The notes under the pieces are model-generated. The model was not told the origin of the DNA. It saw only the letters and a program-made list of their open reading frames with translations, and made no database searches. The position numbers were made by a program, and so were the translations under genes. DNA of 64,000 nt from Ophiura sarsii (taxonomy: Eukaryota; Echinodermata; Ophiuroidea; Amphilepidida; Ophiuridae). The stretch covers positions 32,900,452 to 32,964,451 of the forward strand of contig CM069442.1 of NCBI GenBank assembly GCA_035610835.1, in the 5' to 3' direction. Below are positions 57,481-64,000 of this stretch, piece after piece (within the stretch, counting starts at the first letter, position 1; each line of letters opens with the position of its first letter).

Positions 57481-58139
57481 CCTTGGCCATATAGGGAGAG
57501 ATAAAGACTTGTATAAAGTGTATTTGCACTGCAATTGGTGTTACAGCTTGCTGCTTCCCCAAAGATGGATGTGTTTGTTCAAAAGGAGATATATCTTTTG
57601 GGAAGGATTTTAAGTATTGAGCACTCTCTTTGTCAAATGAATTAGCTATGGGAAGCAGGCTCTTTAAGCAAAAATTACTTCAGGCAGGTGGAACTATAAA
57701 TAATGACATTGGTCAGTCTTTTCAGTTAATTTTAGAGATGGGTTTCCAAGCAGCAGCATGAAGTTTGAAGTCCTAAGGGGTCCTGAAAGATTTCATGGGA
57801 CCTCTCACATTTTTGATCCAGTGCTATCCCTGTCACACTATCTCCAACAACGTAATACATTTCATCGAGTAAAAGAAGATGTGGTGGCTCTCCTTCTGTT
57901 GTCTGCATAGAATCATCGGTCTGCTCAGATGAACACCGAAATAAAAATGAGATCAACAAGAGTAATTAAGGGCTATTATCCATGCAAATCATATTCTCTC
58001 TGCTGGTATATTGTCCTTTGGGCATGTTGCAGTTTCTTCCTGTAGTCGTTGACTTGCGTCATGATATTTTCCACCTTAAAGATGGTCTTCCAGTTGCCTA
58101 TTTATACACACTAGCATATTGTGTAAAATTATAGATAAG

Positions 58140-58700
58140 GCCTGTTTAATTGAGATGTTCGATGTTGCTGCTGGTTTGTTCGTAGAGAGTCCTGCATGTG
58201 TATTTCATTTTTCAATGGTGGGAAGTCCTCAAAGAGAATGGTGCTGTCATTCACTAATGGGGTTGGGTTAAGCATCCAATCAGTTACCTTATGTTGCTCT
58301 CTACTATTTGGATCAGGGGTGTTGATATGTGTTGGTTGATTATACCCATGGCTCTCAATCCTGCTAAAATGATATCATCTTCTAAATCCGGCTTCAAACA
58401 TCTTGTGAACATATTTTGCTCTTTAATTGGATCAAGTGATGAGCAGAGAGCATTGAAATGATATCTATGGAAGTAGACGGCTGCTGAATTGTAAAATGGA
58501 CTAGATCTTGCTCCGTTCTAAGACCAGGCTACTTTGATTTTTTTATGAGAAAATGATCCCTAGTGACCCCTTCTTGACCTTTGACCTGATTAAAATGATT
58601 GACTTGTTTTCTTATTTTGGATCCATTAGACTTCGGGCGCTTCCTTGGCTGTGCTGCATGTTCTTCACCACCACTCTTATCTTTTTCTAGGAATAGCAGA
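58140..58700 (-). pseudogene. Family X relic, copy 2
   Basis: In shifting frames the minus strand reads FYNSAAVYFHRYHFNALCSS, then ILAGLRAMGIINQHISTPL, then LNPTPLVNDSTILFEDFPPL. These correspond in order to the end of block 1 and the start of block 2 of the family X gene at 4.2-7.0 kb. A preceding exon (from about 58689, acceptor CTGCTATTCCTAG) encodes a basic linker (KDKSGGEEHAAQPRKRPKSN). Frameshifts show it is dead. It shows that blocks 1 and 2 are normally adjacent. Confidence 0.5.
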
Positions 58701-58926
58701 AAACATATCAATGTAACAATTGTTATCAGTACTTATTATGCATGCAAATCATTGTGGTGATTCTAATTATAATAATATGTGATTTTATTGAAACAACCAA
58801 TTCTACATGCAGAAATCCAATTTGATTTTGCTTGCCAAGCATTTTGAATTGAAACACATGAATCATCATGGGCTTTTAATTGCTACATTGACATAATAAT
58901 TACAGCTTAATTATTCTAAGCATTCG

Positions 58927-59059
58927 GCAAGGGCACTTGGGAGATATACTTCAGGGATACCGTTAAATTTCTGACGTATGCGCAGCTCAACTATTATCTG
59001 TGCTGCGCATACATCACGATTCTAGCGTTATCCCTGAAGTTTTTCCCAAGTGCCCTTGC
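58927..59059. mobile_element. Short hairpin MITE
   Basis: GCAAGGGCACTTGGGAGATA is matched inverted by TTTTTCCCAAGTGCCCTTGC. TACTTCAGGGATA and TATCCCTGAAG extend the pairing, and GCGCAGC/GCTGCGC pair in the centre. Confidence 0.65.
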
Positions 59060-59299
59060 GAAAAGTTGTCTGCTACGTCTGATAATTAGTTCATAAATTG
59101 TTTCTTATTTCATTTCTCGAATGATAATGTAACTGAAATATGGTGGATAACATGTGAATTGATAACCCCTTGACATAATTAAAACTCTAACCACCGGGAA
59201 TAATGTCCTATAACCCTAATCCCACTAGACCATACAAAATTAAAAAAATAAAACTATCTCCATGCAGGTGCTGCTGCATTGGCTCGATTACGTCACCTA

Positions 59300-59500
59300 C
59301 CGCAGGCATATGTGGCCACGAAGTTTGTGGCCGCATATGCGCTTGGGAGTTAGCTCAGTTGATAGGGGCACAGACTGGGGTGCGAATGGTCCCGGGATCG
59401 AATCCCGGGGGGTGCTCGGTGATTTCTCGGGGTAAAAAAATTGTACTTTTCCCCCCTCCCCTGATACACGCACAAACGTAGCCGTGGGAGTTAGGGTTAA
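59300..59500 (+). mobile_element. tRNA-derived SINE
   Basis: GTTAGCTCAGTTGATAGGGG (A box) and CCCGGGATCGAATCCCGGG (B box, perfect T stem) are spaced as in a tRNA. The acceptor stem does not pair and the region is followed by an unrelated tail, as in tRNA-derived SINEs. Just before it, GCATATGTGGCCAC and GTGGCCGCATATGC form a 14-bp inverted repeat with one mismatch. It lies antisense inside the MULE relic. Confidence 0.6.
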
Positions 59501-60010
59501 GCCAAGCTCGTTCAGTTTCCGCATGAGCGACTGTAAAAAATGGAAGTAATAACATCCCTGCCCTCTAGCCCCTGGAAGCTCTCTTCTGATTGCATTGACC
59601 AGTGCAACCTCAAAGTCTGATATTACCAGAGTTGGCGCAAATTGCTGGTTTGTGATCCCCCAAATCTCTTGCTTCAGGCACTGAAGGATAAAACGGTACT
59701 GGTTGTCTGTCTTTCCAGTAGAGAGAGACATCGACAGCGGCAGTGTCCATCCATGGTACCTGCCATGCACCGTAATGATCTGCGTGTAAGGATGAGGTGC
59801 TGTCTTGAAAGTACCGTCAATATATATCTCTGTACACTGAGAAAGTGTTTCCAACTCCTCTTGGGATGCGAAAATACAAACTCCAATCATAATACCCAAT
59901 GCCAGAAGCTTCCGATCTCTGTCACACGTCTCTCCCCAAGAACCTTGAATATTTACATCAGCAATTGTGGCTGGAAGCGGAGGGATCAGGGTTAGTGGCT
60001 TTGCTGTGAG
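59500..60010 (-). pseudogene. MULE transposase relic
   Basis: The minus strand is open from about 60008: ADVNIQGSWGETCDRDRK, then EIYIDGTFKTAPHPYTQIIT, GWTLPLSMSLSTGKTDNQYR, VISDFEVALVNAIRRELPGA and GCYYFHFLQSLMRKLNELGL. This matches the MULE transposase domain, with catalytic Asp residues in YIDGTFK and ISDFE. The reading then enters the SINE, so the C-terminal part is lost. No terminal repeats were identified. Confidence 0.75.
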
Positions 60011-60208
60011 CTCCTGACATCCTCAAAACTCAGAGCTAAAAATGACCCTCTATAGCCCACCTCTATTTAAAGAAATTGAAAGGAGAAAAGGTATGCGATG
60101 AATTTCATGAGACAAAGTTCTTGTTTTTTTGCCCAACGGGATGACAAGTACAAGTCCGAGAGATAATTTTGTATCAATGAAATTAGATTAGTATGCATTA
60201 ATTACCTT

Positions 60209-60614
60209 AAAGAAAGTGTCCGGCAAGCACAACATTGTGCATTATATGTTAAAAGAATTATCGAGCCCAAATCGTGTAGTTATATTGAACAAAGCATCAT
60301 ACCTATCATAAAAAAGAATAAAAACTGCACCATCTCTCAACATGCCATTTTTAAAATTCGCGGTGATCGAATGTCCCGGGATCAATGATGTCATGGTTAT
60401 TGGTGCTCAAATATACGCAAGTGCATTGTATAACTATGACTTCATTGATGCCAGGACTTTCGATTGCAGCGAATTTTAAATATGGCATGTTGTGAGATGG
60501 CTCAGTTTTTTATGATAAGTATGATGTTTTTTCTACATAACTATGTAATTTGGGCTCGATAATTCATTTCTAACATATAATGCACAATGTTGTGCTTGCC
60601 GGACACCTCCTTTA
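60209..60614. mobile_element. Foldback MITE interrupting the OB-fold exon
   Basis: TTAAAGAAAGTGTCCGGCAA is matched inverted by TTGCCGGACACCTCCTTTAA, and the arms continue (GCACAACATTGTGCATTATA and complement; GGGCTCGATAATTC and complement) over about 150 bp. The right edge falls inside the OB-fold reading frame, after SVKGKIIK. Confidence 0.65.
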
Positions 60615-61146
60615 ATAATCTTTCCTTTAACGCTTAGAAGTGTCTTGGGCTCAGTGTTAGAAGACACTTCTATCTGCCCTATCGGCGCTACTGGTGGTTC
60701 CACTAAATTCCTGGCCTTTTCAAGAAGGGCTTGTGGGAAGCCTGCCATTGATTGGTTGGGCTTGTGAAATCCTGCCATTCTTTTTCACAAAGAGGCTAGT
60801 ATTCCCTTTGACGAAGTTCCGCACGATCACTGTAGCACCATCAATAAATTTCGAGAAAAAACTCTCTTCATAGCAGATCAATTTGATGTAATCTGTTTCG
60901 TCACACAACGCAACATGCATTACGTTGTCAATCTTTTTTTTGAGCGCCACAACAGCTCGGACGCTTTGTGGGTACAGCACATTGCGTGGATGTTTTGCAG
61001 CCTTTATCACAGATATGGAATCCATCTAGAGCATAAGATTAGATAACAAGGAAATTTAGAAAGGTAGCATAAATACTGAGAAGAAAAAGTCGCCTATATT
61101 CCGACACTTGCCTATTTCCGGACGCTTGCTAATTATTTCCAGATCA
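60615..61146 (-). pseudogene. OB-fold-like protein exon, copy 2
   Basis: From an ATG at 61025 the minus strand encodes KHPRNVLYPQSVRAVVALKK, then ALCDETDYIKLICYEESFF and ATVIVRNFVKGNTSLFVKK. This is compatible with a small OB-fold (RPA-like) domain. After an indel near 60785 the frame continues as FPQALLEKARNLVEPP and, towards 60620, a second strand-rich segment LLSVKGKIIK that runs into the foldback element. Compared with copy 1 (1-443) it keeps the Tyr codon but has insertions, including CAATCAAT and TTTTT. Probably a truncated pseudogene. Confidence 0.5.
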
Positions 61147-61182
61147 AAAGCCTAGGAGGTACGATGCTGACTTCATAGTATG

Positions 61183-62800
61183 TTATGAGTAATGAGATGG
61201 TCTTATCAGTTGAATCACAAGTGAGAAAATAAGAATGTTGCACATTGGCAAAAAGCTAATTTTGGTAATTTTGAAGATGGCATGCTCATAAGCAACCGTA
61301 TCCATCACAAAGACTTGCGTAAGAAAGAAAATGTTCCCAAGTTGCACCTTTTTTAGTTGCCTTCTGTAAATTGTAATACCTAAACACTTTGCTTCACACG
61401 CACGAACAAGTTTGGTCTCATCAAGGTAAATGTTGTGTTGATCATCTATATTCCTTGTCTGATAAGATGTCCCAAAATACATTTGATTAGTCTTTTTAGC
61501 ATTAAGTGACAGTTTATATGCTTTGAACCAGTTGCTAACCTCACAGAGCTCAATATTTAAAGTGTCACATACCATTGACAGATCAAAGCTCAAAGCAGGT
61601 TGAACTGATGTTTTCGTTCAGATAAGAAGAGTGATTGTTTCCAGTGTGGCTGATACTTGAAGCTAAAGAAGATCCTATATTCGCAAAGTATTGTTGAATT
61701 GCATTGAGATATAATTAGGACTAGTGTAAGTTTCGTTTCCGGATACATAAGTTTGGGGGTCTTTGTTTTTCTTCTTCTTATAATTGAATTTAAGACTTTC
61801 CATGTATTCCTCATGTACAGGGTGAGTCAAAAAGACTGCAATAGTGGATAGAAGTCATTTTGTTTTCAAAACAAAAATGAATTTTAAAACTTTTTAAACG
61901 TTGCAAGAATGATGTATTTAATCCTAACTTTGTGTGAGAAAATGAAGTCGATCGCATTTTTCGTTTGTCTTTGGTGACCCTCTTTGCTGCACAACCACAT
62001 TTACCTGTTTGTCCACGAGCACATTGATTTTCATATGAAATGGCACACATTGCATTTTCATATTTGAATATCCCGCCAACAAAAAAATGGAAAATAACAG
62101 TTTTTTAATAAAAATTTAGAACATTATACGCTTTCACAGCATGGGTATGATATAATTGATTATGCTAACTCATATGTAAACAAGAAAGGATGCATCAAAT
62201 TCCAATAACATCACAAATGAACTCAAGTTTCCAAATTTGAATGGGAGACACGTTTTGCGATCTGATGCATGTTTTGGGTATCTCGTGGACAAACGTGTGA
62301 AATGGGTGCACTGGTCAAAAGGTTCACCAAAGGCAAACAGAAAATGAAATTGACTTCATTTTTTCACACAAAGTAAGGATAAAATACATAATTCTTGCAA
62401 CGTTTAAAAAGTGTTAAAATTCATTTTGGTTTTGAAAACAAAATGGCTTCTTTCCACTATTGCAGTCTTTTTGACTCGCCCTGTATTTTTCCTTTTCTAG
62501 CATATCGCAAACATAGCTTTGTTTTGCAAAGTGTAGAGTTTAGTTTATTGCGATACATTTTGTACCTGTCAATATTTGCTCCAGTAGATTTCTTGATTGA
62601 TTTCTTATACAGTATATTCTTTCTTCAAATATATTCTTTCTTCGAATCGATTGTAAGAGCCCAATTGTAATCCAAGGTGATTTGGGTTTTAACTTTTTAC
62701 TACAAGGTGTTACCTTTTTTATCGGAATACATTTGTCATGCAAACTGTTGAATTTGTCAATATATTTGACATATTTATATTTTCCATGGTCCAAGCTCTG
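61183..62800 (-). pseudogene. LINE relic (Jockey/CR1-like RT), interrupted
   Basis: Minus-strand fragments occur in LINE order. At 62794-62540: NSLHDKCIPIKKVTPCSKKL and PWITIGLLQSIRRKNIF. At about 62530-62490: YKMYRNKLNSTLCKTKL. After the MITE, at 61814: RNTWKVLNSIIRRRKTK. At 61593-61400: VSNWFKAYKLSLNAKKTNQM. PWIT-GLL-SI, YRNKLN, TW-LN-II and WF-ANKLSLN-KKT are typical of the linker and RT thumb of Jockey/CR1-type elements. The RT palm (YADD) is missing. The low end abuts the edge of the OB-fold duplication at 61146. Confidence 0.65.
61818..62483. mobile_element. Mariner-like MITE with about 150-bp TIRs
   Basis: CAGGGTGAGTCAAAAAGACT is matched inverted by AGTCTTTTTGACTCGCCCTG, and the arms stay similar for about 150 bp (AACGTTGCAAGAATGATGTA with its counterpart). 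TA lies on both sides. It splits the LINE relic between its YRNKLN and TWKVLN blocks. Confidence 0.8.
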
Positions 62801-62950
62801 ATCGATCGCTCTATCAATTTCATCTTTGACTCCCAGTTTACAGATAGCTCTTCTATTTCAGTACACGGGTTTACTACTACCCCTAAAATGTTTAGGGTTT
62901 ACTACTACCCTTAAAATGTTTACATCATTATTTGGTACACATTTCTAATT

Positions 62951-63160
62951 ACTGTAAAAGCCAATATTTTCGCGTACAGATATTTTCGCGGATTTTGATA
63001 TCAAAGACATTTCGCGAATTGTTTTTTTTCGCGGGCGACCGTCTGAAAGCATTGCATGAATGTGTAAAGCAATATTTTTGTGTGTTATAATTTTCGCGGA
63101 AAAAGATTTGCGCGAAAAGCGCGAAAATAAAACCACCGCGAATATTTCAGCTTTTACAGT
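62951..63160. mobile_element. MITE with ACTGTAAAAGC ends
   Basis: ACTGTAAAAGCCAATATTTT is matched inverted by AATATTTCAGCTTTTACAGT. TTTTCGCG and CGCGAAAA words pair through the interior. This TIR type is common in invertebrate genomes. Confidence 0.7.
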
Positions 63161-63199
63161 AATCCCCCCAATTTCTTTAGTTGATTCTCTACAAGCACC

Positions 63200-63800
63200 A
63201 ATCCATGTAGACACTAGACAGCGTCACTCTTATTAATGTGTTAGCCTGAAATTTGTGAAAATAGTTTGAATGTTTTTAATACGTTTTTTATTGATGTCTC
63301 AGCTCTAACAAATAGAGTTGTGTCGTTTGCAAATTGCGTTATTTTTACTTAGTTTTTGTCGTATTCAAGGAAGAGCAATTTTATGCCATGTATATATTCT
63401 GACTGTCTTATTTGGTTAGCCATTACCTCAACTGCCACAACATATAATAATGGGGACAAATTGCAACCTTTCTTAGACCATTCATCTGTTCAAAAAAAGA
63501 AGACATATGTCCATATGTAATATACAACTGACAGTGTTGTTATTAAGCATAGTCTTAATCCAATTTGATATTTTTTCAACAAAGTTAAATAGTTTAAGGG
63601 AACACAATATGAATTCTCTTTTTATTGTCTCGAAAGCTTTTTAAAAATCAATACAGATCATGAATACCTTACCTTGAATAGCCAAACCTTGATGAGCAAG
63701 ATCCTGCCGCAGCAGAGAAGACACTATTTTGAGCAGGGTTCTCTGAGCTAATATCTGGTTGTCAAGATGTTGCCTGTTCAGCTTTGCATTGTCTACATCT
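63200..63800 (-). pseudogene. Second LINE RT relic
   Basis: Heavily mutated minus-strand frames still show an RT palm start: SLLRQDLAHQGLAIQ, then ICIDF-KAFETIKREFILCS and LFNFVEKISNWIKTMLNNN. The IDF-KAFD...NFG--I-WI--LY pattern is RT motif A and its follow-up. Stops and indels are frequent. It is too decayed to assign to a clade. Confidence 0.5.
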
Positions 63801-64000
63801 TCTTTTAGATTAGATTGGACATAGAAATGTTGTGGACATCTGATTTGTCATTTTCTGACATTTTTCTATGGCTTTCTTCCAGTTTTTAAATCCCACTGAT
63901 ACAAAAGTATCTTCTTTGCATTTTGTTATTCCTGACATATTTTGTGTGGTTGCTTGTGAACAGGTAAAGCACAGAACTCCACCAAGGTCAGGTCACGGTC

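Noticed and set aside
57732..57959. 75-codon minus-strand frame with a plausible splice acceptor (CATCTGAGCAG)
   Set aside because: Possibly a further exon of the family X relic, but I found no motif or matching phase to support it.
1..61146. LTR retrotransposon with the two OB-fold copies as LTRs
   Set aside because: The copies encode protein-like sequence, are about 60.7 kb apart, lack TG...CA ends and do not bracket gag-pol. A segmental or transposon-borne duplication is simpler.

Overview
This is eukaryotic, animal nuclear DNA: AT-rich, intron-bearing and densely packed with transposable elements. The coding pieces are exons with GT/AG borders rather than operons. The protein families are ones I associate with marine invertebrate genomes such as echinoderms, hemichordates, cephalochordates and cnidarians: Crypton-like recombinases, a MULE transposase, an rve-type integrase and L1-like LINEs. 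A GCGCTATATAAATACTG...(ATT)n tail points the same way. I cannot name the species. I see no bacterial, plasmid or phage gene.

The most notable object is a candidate complete DNA transposon of about 9.6 kb at 40701-50324. Its ends are inverted copies of CCGTGTGTCCCAGAAAG, the inverted homology runs inward for about 1 kb on each side, and TA flanks both ends. Inside, on the minus strand, a four-exon gene (48394 to 42755) splices in phase into an open frame of 1180 codons with no stop. The protein has an N-terminal Cys/His cluster, a probable RNase H-like core with three acidic motifs, a C2H2 finger and a SAP-like C-terminus. The transposon lies in an intron of a second minus-strand gene. That gene's exons (55334-55014, 51911-51836, 50880-50750, 40590-40408) also join in phase and encode a G2E3-like N-terminal module, a Ser/Asp/Glu-rich linker and a RING finger.

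Layout. 1-443: exon copy of an OB-fold-like protein with a nonsense codon, duplicated at about 60.69-61.15 kb. 1.3-3.4 kb: a mariner-like MITE between duplicated fragments, then a 38-bp minisatellite. 3.4-10.7 kb: Crypton-like pieces and an unrecognised protein family (family X), broken by insertions and tandem repeats. 11.5-12.2 kb: a TTAA-flanked foldback element. 12.4-15.2 kb: exons of unknown genes, one exon tandemly triplicated. 15.35-17.0 kb: a 53/106-bp hairpin minisatellite. 17.5-20.4 kb: MITEs and a SINE/LINE tail. 20.5-25.5 kb: an integrase-like pseudogene split by a 3.66-kb LINE with a 15-bp target duplication. 25.9-40.3 kb: almost purely repeats (MITEs, foldbacks, a tRNA-like relic). 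40.4-55.3 kb: the RING gene with its transposon. 52-53.4 kb: a LINE endonuclease relic and minisatellites. 55.9-57.5 kb: minisatellites. 57.7-60.0 kb: a second family X relic and a MULE relic carrying a tRNA-derived SINE. 60.2-61.15 kb: the second OB-fold copy. 61.15-63.8 kb: LINE relics holding two MITEs.

Most sequence is therefore mobile-element debris of several ages. Only the 1180-codon gene and possibly the RING gene look structurally intact. All functions are inferred from motifs and remembered family patterns; no search was run.
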